Positions 29,570-39,290 are shown, counted from the first letter of the stretch. The stretch is DNA of 64,000 bases from Fusobacterium ulcerans (GCF_003019675.1 NZ_CP028105.1:822282-886281); one strand, 5' to 3'. Made by a program: numbers and translations. Notes: a model not told the origin generated them from the sequence alone.

Positions 29570-30106
29570 ATGAAAAAAATATTAATTTTTTTAGGAATAT
29601 TTACATTTTCTATCCTTGCATTTGGTGTGAATGATAAGGACGAAAAAGAAGTAATAGTTACTGCTGAATTTATGGCCCCTATTAGTGTTAATGTAATTCG
29701 ACATGCCGATTTTGGAACTGTTATAGCACAAAACTATAGTTCTAAAAATAGACCTTCAACAAGTTCTGGGCATCACGGAGAAATAAAAATATCTGGTGAT
29801 GGAGATATAAAAATACAATGGGCTGATATAACGCAAGGAGAACCACAAGATGTGAAAAATACTCGCAATCTTAAGGTGGTTTTAACTAATGAAAACAATC
29901 CAGCTCAACAAATAAATTCAGAATTCATGTTAGTGGAGAATGAAGAGGACTTTAAAAACATTGAAAATTTAAAATTAACAGAAAGTTCTCCTGCAACTCT
30001 TTTTGTTACTGGAACTTTAACTGATATTTCATCTAATACTCCTTCTGGAGTTTATAAAGGTTCTATTGTCTTCAGAGTTGAATATACTGATGATGCTAGC
30101 AATTAA
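29570..30106 (+). CDS. Fimbrial subunit-like exported protein 1 (DUF4402-like)
   Basis: A 178-residue protein with a cleavable signal peptide (MKKILIFLGIFTFSILAFG). The mature part is beta-rich and ends PSGVYKGSIVFRVEYTDDAS, matching the final-strand pattern of DUF4402/spore-coat-U-like pilins of chaperone-usher systems; relatives in this locus end similarly. It is the first gene behind riboswitch 1, with GGAGGAAAATTT before the ATG. It lacks paired cysteines. A structural or initiator subunit is inferred from the nearby usher and chaperones. Confidence 0.75.
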   Translation: MKKILIFLGIFTFSILAFGVNDKDEKEVIVTAEFMAPISVNVIRHADFGTVIAQNYSSKNRPSTSSGHHGEIKISGDGDIKIQWADITQGEPQDVKNTRNLKVVLTNENNPAQQINSEFMLVENEEDFKNIENLKLTESSPATLFVTGTLTDISSNTPSGVYKGSIVFRVEYTDDASN

Positions 30107-30187
30107 ATATATTTTAAAAAATAAGTTTACAATTTTTTCACAATACTTTTGGTTAAATAATAAAATAATATAAAAATGGTGGTGCTA

Positions 30188-32302
30188 ATGAAAAAACTAA
30201 TTACAATTTTCTTTGTATTCTTAACCTCTTTTGCTTTTGGGAAAGACTCTTTGACTATAAAGATACCTCTTAATCTTACAGATATGTATCTGTATAAAAA
30301 TTTAGAAACTGGTAAATATGAGGGTGTTTATGGTGAGTTATTTGAAAAAATCAATGCTGAAAAACTAGATTCTAAATATGATCTGGATTACAAACTGGAA
30401 AGTGAAGACCCTGAAATCATGATAAGGGTAGTTGACTCTCATCAAAATGAACATTACAATTACATTCCTACATCTATTACATACAGAGTTGCAATTCTAG
30501 TAAAAAGCAACAGCAGTATTAGAAAAGTAAGTGATCTTAATGGATTAAAAATCGCATTTATTCCTAACTCTCGTGGTTTGGCAGAATTTGAAGAAAGATT
30601 TTCAAATGTAGCATTTGAAAAAGTTACTGCTCCAAATGAAGATAAAGGATTGGAATATTTGGAAACTGGAGAAGCTGACGCTTTTGTTGTTGTAGACTGG
30701 GCTGAAAGCAATTCTTTTGAAAGTCATATAAGAATGATAGAAACGCTTCAATACAGAGAACAGATAGCTGTAAGAGAAGATAAAACTGAAGTATATAATG
30801 CTGTAAAAAATTATATAACTTCTCTTCCACCTTCTAATTTTACAGATATTATAAAAAGAAACAGAATAAATTACTATACATATCTTTTGAAAGATACTCC
30901 TAATCAAGAAATTGTAAAAAATAAATTTAAAGAAATAAAAGTACAGCTTCCTGATACAAAATATCTGCTTCCTCTTTTCTATGAAAAAGGCGATGGATAT
31001 AAAGGACTTCTTCCTGATATATTAAAAGATTTAGAAACTATCATTGGAGTTCCTTTTAAAATAACTAAAACTGATGGTGATATAAATGCGTATATCATAA
31101 AAAATCAGAGAAAAATGAATGATTATATATTCAGCACTCCATATTATTCAAGTGACATAGGTATAGCAAATAAAAAACTTGATTCATATAGAGCAAGTAT
31201 AAGTGATTTAGATAATAAAAAAGTATTAGTAGTTGAAAATAGTTATTTTTCTGAATATCTTCCTCATGTAGCTAAAGATGTCATCATTGTTCCTGTAAAA
31301 TCTGTTCAAGAGGGACTTAAAAAATTAGCCAGTGGAAATGGAGATTATTTTGTTGGATTTTCAAGTGTTATCAGAGGAGCTATAACTAATGAGTTTTTAG
31401 ATGATGAAGTAAAAATAGCCGGAACTATAAATGAAAATATGGCTATCAGCCTTGGAGTAAAAAAAGGTGATGAAGAATTAAGTCAGCTTGTAAACACTGT
31501 AATGAAAAGTTTTGCTGTAGATAAAACTCTTACTGACCCTGAAGCAAACAAGAATATTCTTATAGAAAAGAACTACAAACTAATGATGAAAATAGCTATT
31601 CCAACAATAATATTTATCATTATTTTGATAATTGTTCTTATCAAATCTGAAAAGAATAGAAAGAGAGCAGAGGTATTAAGTAATGCTCTGGTAGAAACAT
31701 TGGAAATGATTAATCAGTTAGATCAAGAAGAAGCTGGAGATCACGCTAAAAGATTATCTCTCTATTCTGAACTTCTTGCTGATAAATCTGGTGTGGATAA
31801 AAAACTTGTATCTGAGATCAAAAAGTTTGCTATTCTTCATGACTTAGGTAAAGTTATTGTCCCTAATGAAATACTTAACAAACCAGGAAAATTGACTCCT
31901 GAAGAATTTAATAAAATAAAAGAGCATGCTATTGTAGGACACAAACTTGCTGAAAAGTTAGGACTTGGAAAAGCTGCTGAAAATCTTGTTAAATTCCACC
32001 ATGAAAAATGGAATGGATTAGGTTATCCAATGGGATTAAAAGAAAAAGAAATTCCAATTGAAGGAAGAATTGTAGCTTTAGCAGATACTTACGATACATT
32101 GAGACAAGATAAAGCTTATAGACCTGGTTTCTCACATGAACAAGCTGTACAGATCATAGTTGAAGAAAGTGGTATCAGTTTTGATCCTGAATTAGTAAGT
32201 ATTTTCTTGGCAAACAGCAATCTATTTAAAAAGATTTATGAAGAAAATACAAAGGCTATATATCTTGCTGATGAAATCTATTCAGCTATAAAAAACAAAT
32301 AA
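30188..32302 (+). CDS. Membrane sensor with tandem solute-binding domains and HD-GYP phosphodiesterase
   Basis: A predicted c-di-GMP phosphodiesterase of 704 residues. After a signal peptide come two tandem family-3 solute-binding (PBPb-like) periplasmic domains (about 25-230 and 240-450). One transmembrane helix (about 462-484) leads to a cytoplasmic HD-GYP domain with AILHDLGKVI, EHAIVGHKLAE and HHEKWNGLGYPMG, all the catalytic metal ligands. The layout resembles the sensor half of EvgS joined to an output enzyme. The start is the ATG 5 bases after GGTGGTGC. Lying in riboswitch-1 unit, it would close a feedback loop on c-di-GMP. Confidence 0.9.
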   Translation: MKKLITIFFVFLTSFAFGKDSLTIKIPLNLTDMYLYKNLETGKYEGVYGELFEKINAEKLDSKYDLDYKLESEDPEIMIRVVDSHQNEHYNYIPTSITYRVAILVKSNSSIRKVSDLNGLKIAFIPNSRGLAEFEERFSNVAFEKVTAPNEDKGLEYLETGEADAFVVVDWAESNSFESHIRMIETLQYREQIAVREDKTEVYNAVKNYITSLPPSNFTDIIKRNRINYYTYLLKDTPNQEIVKNKFKEIKVQLPDTKYLLPLFYEKGDGYKGLLPDILKDLETIIGVPFKITKTDGDINAYIIKNQRKMNDYIFSTPYYSSDIGIANKKLDSYRASISDLDNKKVLVVENSYFSEYLPHVAKDVIIVPVKSVQEGLKKLASGNGDYFVGFSSVIRGAITNEFLDDEVKIAGTINENMAISLGVKKGDEELSQLVNTVMKSFAVDKTLTDPEANKNILIEKNYKLMMKIAIPTIIFIIILIIVLIKSEKNRKRAEVLSNALVETLEMINQLDQEEAGDHAKRLSLYSELLADKSGVDKKLVSEIKKFAILHDLGKVIVPNEILNKPGKLTPEEFNKIKEHAIVGHKLAEKLGLGKAAENLVKFHHEKWNGLGYPMGLKEKEIPIEGRIVALADTYDTLRQDKAYRPGFSHEQAVQIIVEESGISFDPELVSIFLANSNLFKKIYEENTKAIYLADEIYSAIKNK

Positions 32303-32324
32303 AATACTGCAAGAGGTGAATTTT

Positions 32325-33755
32325 TTGAGAAAATATTTATTATTATTGATATTTAATTTTTCTTTGATCTTTAGCTTTAGCAGTACTACCAATGATGTAG
32401 AAAATATTTTTGCTGATGAATATGGATATCAAAACGAAAAAACTAGTGAGATTCCTGAAACTTTAAATATCCTTCAAGGAATGAGGGTTTCAATTATTGA
32501 TCCTGCTATGATAAAGGATAACTACTCTAAAAGAGCTATCTCTTTAATATATGATACTCTTTTCACTTTTGATAAAAATGGAGATGTAAAACCTCATCTA
32601 GTTAAAAACTATAAATGGCTCAACGAAAGAGAGCTCCTTATAGAATTAAAAAGTGGTATTAAATTTCATGACAAAAGTATTCTAACTGCCAAAGACGTTA
32701 AAGATTCATTAGAATATCTAAGAAAAAATGGAACATTAAAAAACTTTTATTCAGAAATCACAGATATAAAAGTTTTGAATAACAAGGAACTGGTAATAAA
32801 AATTGCTGAAAAAGACAGTTTGTTTTTAGCATCATTAAGTTATGAAATCAGTTCAATAGCCAAAAGAACTGGAAAGTATACAGTTGGTACTGGTCCATTC
32901 TTTGCAAAAAGCTTCAATGGAAAAACTTTAAAATTAGAAAACTTCTCAGATTATTTTGATGGGGCTTCTAATATAAAAAAAGTAAATATTGGAGAAGAAG
33001 TTAATGAAACGCAAAGACTTATTGCTCTATTCAATGAAAAAGCAAACATTGCCTTGGATGTAACAGAGAAAGCTTTTAATAGTGCAAAAGAATATGGAAT
33101 AATTGATGAAGATATCTCTGTTAAAAAAAGTGGAGAAACAGAAACTACTGCACTTATGTTTGGAAAGCAGAAAAATTACTCTATTGAAAGCAGAAGAGCT
33201 ATAGAGAGTGCTATCCAAAGAACAGCAGATTCTTTCTTCCCAAGCACAATGTTTACTCCAAGACTTTCTAAAGTAGACACTGACTACAGTACTTCAAAAG
33301 CTAAAGATAATATAAACAAAGCAGGGTTAAAAAATAGAGAAGTTAATATTATGGTTCTTAATACAAACACTAACATGGAACAGGCTGAAAAAATAAAAGC
33401 TTCTCTTGAAAGCACTGGAATGAAAGTAAATATTCTTCCTCATCAGGCAGATTCATATTACATTAAATTCCAGAATAAAGATTTTGATCTTGCTATATTT
33501 GATGTAACATTTAATAGAAATTATACTGTATTTAATCTGGGAAAAGTTCTTCTTTACGATATAGGAGATATGGAAATGTACAATGCTTTACAGCCTTTCC
33601 TTAAAATCATAAAAGAAGAAAAAGATAAGGAGAAAAGGGATCAGGTATTCGATAAAATAGTTCAGCTTATTTATAAAGAACTTCCATATATCCCTATTTC
33701 TCATGGCAGAACTCTCGTAGTGGGAGCCGAAAAATATAAATATATAGAAAGATAA
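32325..33755 (+). CDS. Family 5 extracellular solute-binding protein (peptide/nickel type)
   Basis: About 476 residues with a signal peptide and an SBP_bac_5 fold: an ISLIYDTLFTFDKNG...PHLVKNYKW segment near the start, then SGIKFHDKSILTAKDV, and GTGPFFAKSF in the middle. No ABC permease or ATPase genes are nearby, so it probably works as a binding/sensing partner, perhaps presenting a ligand to the HD-GYP sensor encoded just upstream. The start is best placed at TTG 32325, because GAGGTG lies 6 bases before it. An in-frame GTG at 32316 overlaps that site. Confidence 0.8.
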   Translation: MRKYLLLLIFNFSLIFSFSSTTNDVENIFADEYGYQNEKTSEIPETLNILQGMRVSIIDPAMIKDNYSKRAISLIYDTLFTFDKNGDVKPHLVKNYKWLNERELLIELKSGIKFHDKSILTAKDVKDSLEYLRKNGTLKNFYSEITDIKVLNNKELVIKIAEKDSLFLASLSYEISSIAKRTGKYTVGTGPFFAKSFNGKTLKLENFSDYFDGASNIKKVNIGEEVNETQRLIALFNEKANIALDVTEKAFNSAKEYGIIDEDISVKKSGETETTALMFGKQKNYSIESRRAIESAIQRTADSFFPSTMFTPRLSKVDTDYSTSKAKDNINKAGLKNREVNIMVLNTNTNMEQAEKIKASLESTGMKVNILPHQADSYYIKFQNKDFDLAIFDVTFNRNYTVFNLGKVLLYDIGDMEMYNALQPFLKIIKEEKDKEKRDQVFDKIVQLIYKELPYIPISHGRTLVVGAEKYKYIER

Positions 33756-33804
33756 GAGGGAGGGGATTAAAATATATAAGAGACTAAATTTTATAATAGG
33801 ACTT

Positions 33805-34647
33805 ATGTTTGTTGTATTTTCTTTTTCTTATTCTAGCAGCAATCTTAAAGATGTTTCAGCGAGGGGATTATTTTTAAATGGCGACGTTATTAAAGTTTCA
33901 GGTTCAAGTTCAGTAGGATTTGAGATAAATGAAATAACAATAAAAAGAAATGGTGGTGGGGGTCACAAGAATGACTATTTTACTATTTCTGGAGTTGAAG
34001 ATTCTAATCAAGCTAAAAATAAATTTATTCAAGTAACTGACTTAAAAATCACAAGAGTAGATGTAGGAAGCCAAACTGCTAATGGTGTAGCTTTTTCTGA
34101 TGGGGATACTATTAAATTTGCTTTAAGTGGCACACTTATATTTAACTGGCCTATATACAACACTAACCCTGATTTCAATATAATTATTGGATATAGAGCC
34201 AAAAATGATGAAGTTAATAAAAATCCTATTCCTTTGAATCTTAAAAGTGATATTGAAGTTGTAACACCACTTAATCTTAAAGTTGCTGAAAATATGGATC
34301 TTGGAAAGGGAATTGCTGGCAATGCCCTTGATACTTCAAGAGGTGATGGGCACCCTGCAAAAATAGAGGCTACTGGTGAGCGAGGAAAAAATGTTAAATT
34401 TAAGATTATAAATCCTAATGATATAAAAATTATAAATTCTAAGGGAAATTCTCTAAATGTAAATGTATGGTTTGAAGAAAATAAACAAGTTGAATTAGTA
34501 AGAAATTTACGTGAGAAGTCTACAGGCAACTCTCTTTATGAAGGAAAGGTGTCTGATATAAAAATCCATGGAAGATGCCAATCAGAAACAACTAGCCGTG
34601 GAAAATATAGGGGAACATTTATAGTAAGAGCGGAGTATGATGATTAA
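33805..34647 (+). CDS. Probable two-domain fimbrial tip adhesin
   Basis: From the first ATG it is 280 residues, but this leaves a signal peptide without its basic start. In frame upstream, IKIYKRLNFIIGL supplies one, behind GAGGGAGGGG, with only ATT (33766) or ATA (33772) as start candidates. The C-terminal half (about 150-280) resembles the pilin-like subunits of this locus, ending GKYRGTFIVRAEYDD. The N-terminal half (about 12-145) is a different beta-rich domain. A receptor domain plus pilin domain is the tip-adhesin layout. Its end overlaps the usher gene. Confidence 0.6.
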   Translation: MFVVFSFSYSSSNLKDVSARGLFLNGDVIKVSGSSSVGFEINEITIKRNGGGGHKNDYFTISGVEDSNQAKNKFIQVTDLKITRVDVGSQTANGVAFSDGDTIKFALSGTLIFNWPIYNTNPDFNIIIGYRAKNDEVNKNPIPLNLKSDIEVVTPLNLKVAENMDLGKGIAGNALDTSRGDGHPAKIEATGERGKNVKFKIINPNDIKIINSKGNSLNVNVWFEENKQVELVRNLREKSTGNSLYEGKVSDIKIHGRCQSETTSRGKYRGTFIVRAEYDD

Positions 34648-37264
34648 AAAAAGAAGGGTTCTGCCTTTCTTAATATTTTTAATTCTTATTTCTAAATCTC
34701 TTTATTCTGTAGAAAATTATGAAAACTTTGAAGATTCATACATACAGATAAATGCAAAAAAAATCAAAGATGACTTTTTTCTGGTAAAATATGATTATGA
34801 TAATGAAGAAGTCTACATAGGAATGAATGCTCTATTTTATTTTATGGAGCTCTATGGACTTGAAGTAAATACTGAAAATAAATCTATATCTGGAAAACTC
34901 GAGGGGAAAAATATAAACGTTTCTTTTTCAGATGATGAAGCTTATGTCTTAGATGGTGAACTATATGTCAATTCGAAAGCTTTAGAAAAGAAGATGGACT
35001 TTACTTCAATAAAATATGATTTTTCATCTTTAAGGTTGAATTTAGAACCAAATTTTACACTGCCTTATGAAGAAAGAGAAAAAGGAAAAGTAGAAAGATT
35101 AAGACTGGATAGCAGAAAAGAAGAAGAAGAAGAAAGAAAAATTGACATTGAAGCACCTAGAAAGCTTATAACTCCTGGACTAGTAAAATTAGATTATTCT
35201 CAATCTGATATTAAAGGACCTGAGAATCGTCTTTCATACGAATATGCTTCACAGCTCCTGTATGGAGAGCTATATTTATCTGGTGAAATAAGACCTGAAT
35301 CTGAGCTTACTTATGGTAATCTTACTTATTCAGATATTGTTGGAGATAATGACCTTGTCTTTGGTAATTTCTCCCTTATAACACCTGGATTTCTTAGCAT
35401 AGACGGTAATATTCTGGGAGTAAGCTTTAACAACGAAGAAACATATGTAACAAAAGATGGTGCTATCACTGTTATTAAAGGGGAAGCTTTTGATGCTGAT
35501 ATCATTGAGCTATATAGAAATGGTATGCTTTTAAGTTATATTTCTCCTCAAACAAAAGATTTTGAATTTAGAATAGATGATGGTATACTTAGTTCTAACT
35601 ACACATTAAAAATTTACTATAAAAATGGTGGAGTGGAAGAAAGAATAGTTTACTCTCTTTCAGACTCTGAACTATTAAAAAAGGGAAGATACAGATTCTC
35701 AGCACAAAGTGGTAAAAATGCTGATAATGGCGACCCTCAAAGTATTGTAAGAACTTTCTATGGACTAGCTAATAATCTTACTATTGGGGTAGGAGGAAAT
35801 GATCTGATAAGTACTTCTGGAAGAAAATACAGATTTTTAGAAAACACTTTCTTGTGGAGTACAGGACTCAACAGCTTTCCTACTTTGATTAACTATAAGA
35901 ACTACTACGAAATAGAAAAACAGGAAAACAACTACAATCTGTCAGTGGAGCAAAAACTATTTTCATACAATTTAAGATTTACTGAAAATAAGTATTCTCC
36001 ATATGTCTATGAAGACACAAATTTAAAGAAATATAATTCATTATCTCTTGGAAAAAGTTTTGATAGAAACTCTTTTGAGTTTGGACTTAATAGATATATT
36101 TATTACGATACTGATATAGAAAGCAAAAATATATATGGTACTTGGTACTCTTCAATGCTTAATCCTGTTTCCTTCTCTCTGAGAATGGAAAAAGAATTAA
36201 CAAAAGGGAGTGAAGGTATATCTTTTTATCCATCCTTTGCTTATTCAGGATTTCAAAGTCTGAATATGATGCTGGATGGTGAAATAAGCAAAAAGAAAAC
36301 TGATGATGAATATAAGCAGGAATACACATTTAAGGTAAATAAAAGAAACCTGGAATTGATAAAAGATACTCTGTATGCTGATTTTGGAATAGAAGCAAAA
36401 TATTCCAGTGAAACAGAAAAATTCAGATACGGTATTAGTTTCTCTATTGAACTGGATGACTTTATCTATCTTGAAGTTCCTACTGATATCACTATAGATG
36501 AGGATAATAATCGTGAAACAACTACAAGCCTTCATGCCAGCAAGATTATTGATCTCAGCAACCCTCTTAGAAAAATCAAAAGTAATGTTTCTATTACTGG
36601 TGCTTGGATACATGGTAAAGTATTCCTTGATAAGAATGGAAATGGTATATTTGATGAGGGAGATATTCCTATCCCTGAAGCTGGAGTTATGGTAAACAAC
36701 AGAACATTCATAGCTGATGAAGATGGAAATTATGTGGCTGAAGGTGTAGCTACTAACGAGGTTATAGATCTTACAATCAATAGAAAAACTATTGACCCTA
36801 TGATGAAAAATTCTAAGGGTGCTCTAAAGATTAAAACAAGAAAATCTTCTGGACTTAAAGTTGATGTACCTATTGAAGTTGTTTCAATGGTTACAGGAAA
36901 TATCTGGAATACATCTGAATTTACAGAAAGACAATTTATACAAGCTGTATCTATGACTACTATAGTCCTTGAAAAAGATGGGCAAGTGCAATATGAAGTC
37001 GATCCTGAATTTGATGGAATGTTCTTCTTTGAAGATATCCCACCAGGACAATATAAAATGAAATTTATATATCTTGGTCAGGAAAATTTCGGCTTTACCA
37101 TCCCTGAATTAGATGTTGATGTTACTCTATCAGATACAGAAACTGGAGAGTATTTTGAAGGTTATGATACTCAGTTAATGAGAACTGCTGTTGAAGAACC
37201 AACTCAAACAACACCAACTGATACGGATGAAGATGACATAGATGACATCTTAAATAATTACTAA
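34637..37264 (+). CDS. Fimbrial usher-like outer-membrane protein
   Basis: An 875-residue protein with a signal peptide (MIKKRRVLPFLIFLILISKS). It has an N-terminal periplasmic domain, a large beta-barrel region with alternating aromatic strands, and a plug-like segment about 285-345 (DADIIELYRNGMLLSYI) typical of ushers. C-terminal Ig-like domains include GKVFLDKNGNGIFDEGDIPI, a calcium-loop-like repeat common in archaic and TcfC-type ushers. The usher threads chaperone-subunit complexes across the outer membrane. Two adjacent ATGs overlap the adhesin stop; the second (34640) has better spacing from GGAG. Confidence 0.8.
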   Translation: MMIKKRRVLPFLIFLILISKSLYSVENYENFEDSYIQINAKKIKDDFFLVKYDYDNEEVYIGMNALFYFMELYGLEVNTENKSISGKLEGKNINVSFSDDEAYVLDGELYVNSKALEKKMDFTSIKYDFSSLRLNLEPNFTLPYEEREKGKVERLRLDSRKEEEEERKIDIEAPRKLITPGLVKLDYSQSDIKGPENRLSYEYASQLLYGELYLSGEIRPESELTYGNLTYSDIVGDNDLVFGNFSLITPGFLSIDGNILGVSFNNEETYVTKDGAITVIKGEAFDADIIELYRNGMLLSYISPQTKDFEFRIDDGILSSNYTLKIYYKNGGVEERIVYSLSDSELLKKGRYRFSAQSGKNADNGDPQSIVRTFYGLANNLTIGVGGNDLISTSGRKYRFLENTFLWSTGLNSFPTLINYKNYYEIEKQENNYNLSVEQKLFSYNLRFTENKYSPYVYEDTNLKKYNSLSLGKSFDRNSFEFGLNRYIYYDTDIESKNIYGTWYSSMLNPVSFSLRMEKELTKGSEGISFYPSFAYSGFQSLNMMLDGEISKKKTDDEYKQEYTFKVNKRNLELIKDTLYADFGIEAKYSSETEKFRYGISFSIELDDFIYLEVPTDITIDEDNNRETTTSLHASKIIDLSNPLRKIKSNVSITGAWIHGKVFLDKNGNGIFDEGDIPIPEAGVMVNNRTFIADEDGNYVAEGVATNEVIDLTINRKTIDPMMKNSKGALKIKTRKSSGLKVDVPIEVVSMVTGNIWNTSEFTERQFIQAVSMTTIVLEKDGQVQYEVDPEFDGMFFFEDIPPGQYKMKFIYLGQENFGFTIPELDVDVTLSDTETGEYFEGYDTQLMRTAVEEPTQTTPTDTDEDDIDDILNNY

Positions 37265-37287
37265 AAAATCAAAGGAGAAGGGTTATT

Positions 37288-38199
37288 TTGAAAAAATCGA
37301 AGCTATTATTGATAATTATGATTTTATGTTTTAGTATATTCGAACTTTCATACTCTGATGCTAAACGAGTAGAGAAGATTGAAAATAAGCAAATAAAAAA
37401 TAATATCGTCTATTTCAAAAATGAATCTGTCCCTTTTACTGGTGAATTCAGAGGTCCTGGTATCAATGAAGAATATAAATCAGGTATAAAAGACGGGTTT
37501 TTTAAAGGCGTTATTTTAGATGGAGGAAAAAACTTCATCTATGAAGGAAGATATGTAGAAGGAATCAAACATGGACAATGGGTTATCAAATACCCCACTG
37601 GAAGCAACAGAGCTATCCTCAGATATAATTATGATAAGCCTCATGGGCAATGGGCATATTTCTATGAAACAAATAAAATAGAGAGTTATGAAAATTTTGA
37701 AGATGGTATACTTTCAGGAAGAGTTGTAAGTTATGATCCAAAAGGAAATGTAAAAACACAAGTAACATACAGAAGTGGACTATTGGATGGAGAAGCTGTC
37801 TTCTTCCATAGTCCAAACGTATTAGATACTACAACTGTTTTCTCTTATGGAAAACTTAATGGTTCAATAAAAATGTTTTCAACTGACAATATTCCTCTAA
37901 TAGAGGGGACATATAAAAATAACAGAAGAGAAAATATCTGGAAATTTTTCTACAAAACTGGCGATATCAAAACTACAGTTCCATACAAGAATGGTTTAAA
38001 AGATGGAAAAGTCATCATCTATGATAAAGGTGGAGGAGTAGTACTTGTATCTTTATTTAAAAATGGAAATGAAGTTGATGATAAGGGAAATATAATTGAA
38101 AAAAGCCAGCCATTTAAAGATGCTATTGTAGAGAGATTTAAGAAATTCAACAGAAATCTAAAATTTGAAAAATATGATAAATTATTATCAGAACTTTAA
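37288..38199 (+). CDS. Exported MORN/YwqK-repeat protein in the fimbrial operon
   Basis: 303 residues: a signal peptide, then successive MORN-variant repeats of the G-x-W-x-x-Y type (YEGRYVEGIKHGQWVIKYPT, KPHGQWAYFYETN, LLDGEAVFFHS, RRENIWKFFYKTG, LKDGKVIIYDKGG). Such repeats form a flat beta-sheet used for protein contact. Their role in a chaperone-usher operon is unknown; a periplasmic scaffold or an assembly accessory are possibilities. The start is TTG at 37288, behind AAAGGAGAAGGG. It lies 23 bases after the usher and 15 before a chaperone gene. Confidence 0.8.
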   Translation: MKKSKLLLIIMILCFSIFELSYSDAKRVEKIENKQIKNNIVYFKNESVPFTGEFRGPGINEEYKSGIKDGFFKGVILDGGKNFIYEGRYVEGIKHGQWVIKYPTGSNRAILRYNYDKPHGQWAYFYETNKIESYENFEDGILSGRVVSYDPKGNVKTQVTYRSGLLDGEAVFFHSPNVLDTTTVFSYGKLNGSIKMFSTDNIPLIEGTYKNNRRENIWKFFYKTGDIKTTVPYKNGLKDGKVIIYDKGGGVVLVSLFKNGNEVDDKGNIIEKSQPFKDAIVERFKKFNRNLKFEKYDKLLSEL

Positions 38200-38214
38200 T
38201 TTAGGGGTGATCTA

Positions 38215-38955
38215 GTGAAAAAAATATTTGCATTTTTAATGACTTTCATCATTGGAACTGCTGCTTATGCTCTTAACTTTTCTGTAGCTCCCACAGGTTT
38301 CAAAGTTGAACTGCAAAAACCTGTAACTCAGGAAGTGTATATCATCAATAATACTCCAGCTCCACTGAGAATAGAAACTTATATGGAAGCTGCTGAGTCT
38401 TTTGAAGATTTTAACTTAAATAATAATATCACTGTATTTCCAAAGATGATATCTATTAAACCAGGTTCTAAGCAGACGATAAGATTCAGAGTAAAACCTG
38501 ATGCTAATATGACAGATGGAGAATATAGAAGTTTGCTGATATTCAAAGAAGTTCCCCAAGAAATAAAGACAGTAATTGTCAATGATAAAAATAATAAGGG
38601 ACTTTCTACTGAACTTACTTTTATCACAGAGGTAGCTATAGGAGTATCTGGAATAAAAGGAAAACCTGTAATTGATGGTACAGCACAAAATATAAAAGTA
38701 TCTTATGCTGAACAAATTCTTTCTCTTAAATGTGATACAACTTCTAAAGGCAACACAGCTATGAGAATAGATTATGTATTGGAAAATGAAAGTGGAAAAG
38801 TTATCTCTGAAGGAAGACTTGGAACAAGTGCAAGAACTGGAGAAAAGAAACTTTCAACTAGTATAGAAGCTCCTGAATTAAAAGGAAAAAAAGTAAAACT
38901 TATCCTGAAAGATCAAAACAACAAAACAATTTATAGTGGAACAAATTCTTTATAA
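38215..38955 (+). CDS. PapD-like periplasmic fimbrial chaperone 1
   Basis: A 246-residue exported protein with two Ig-like domains. Typical segments are LNFSVAPTGFKVELQKPVTQ after the signal peptide, the domain-1 strand MISIKPGSKQTIRFRVKP, YRSLLIFKEVP, and a final domain ending KGKKVKLILKDQNN. The first-domain P-x-K/R-strand pattern is that of chaperone-usher chaperones, which donate a strand to subunits. It starts with GTG behind AGGGGTGATCTA. It is the last gene of unit 1 and is followed by a strong terminator. Confidence 0.85.
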   Translation: MKKIFAFLMTFIIGTAAYALNFSVAPTGFKVELQKPVTQEVYIINNTPAPLRIETYMEAAESFEDFNLNNNITVFPKMISIKPGSKQTIRFRVKPDANMTDGEYRSLLIFKEVPQEIKTVIVNDKNNKGLSTELTFITEVAIGVSGIKGKPVIDGTAQNIKVSYAEQILSLKCDTTSKGNTAMRIDYVLENESGKVISEGRLGTSARTGEKKLSTSIEAPELKGKKVKLILKDQNNKTIYSGTNSL

Positions 38956-38961
38956 ATTTAA

Positions 38962-38998
38962 AATAAGGGAAGGAGAAATTAATCTCCTTCCCTTTATT
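38962..38998 (+). terminator. Strong terminator ending fimbrial unit 1
   Basis: AATAAGGGAAGGAGA pairs with TCTCCTTCCCTTTATT in a stem of about 15 bp with a 6-base loop. Ts follow within the 3' arm. The next 100 bases are A+T-rich and lead to promoter 2. Confidence 0.85.
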
Positions 38999-39105
38999 TC
39001 TACTGTTCCGTTTTATATTTGATACCTTTTCAATATACTTTTTATATCATGAACAAAAAATATCTTCTATTCGTATTTTTTTCTTGATAAAATAAAAATA
39101 TTTCA

Positions 39106-39134
39106 TTGACACACATTAATTAATGATGTATAAT
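39106..39134 (+). promoter_or_regulatory. Promoter of fimbrial unit 2
   Basis: A perfect consensus TTGACA and TATAAT with a 17-base spacer, about 30 bases before the aptamer. Confidence 0.9.
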
Positions 39135-39164
39135 TATATTACATAAAACTAGTATATTATATCC

Positions 39165-39290
39165 TTGGCAAAATAACAGAAATGTTATGACGCAAAGCTA
39201 TAGGGCCTGTAAAATGGCAGCCAGTTGCAATTATTATTTGAGAACATGATTATCAGGATCATGTATTTGAGTAATAGTTGCATTTTTAAT
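39165..39290 (+). ncRNA. Cyclic-di-GMP-I (GEMM) riboswitch 2 with terminator
   Basis: Same aptamer as riboswitch 1: P2 ATAACA-GAAA-TGTTAT, GACGCAAAGC, GGGCCTGTAA and GGCAGCCAGTTGC. GCAA (39168) pairs with TTGC (39225). The terminator 5' arm TGCAATTATTA (39226-39236) pairs with TAATAGTTGCA (39272-39282), then TTTTTA. An ACATGAT/ATCATGT hairpin sits inside. P1 and the terminator share bases, again predicting an ON switch. Confidence 0.92.
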
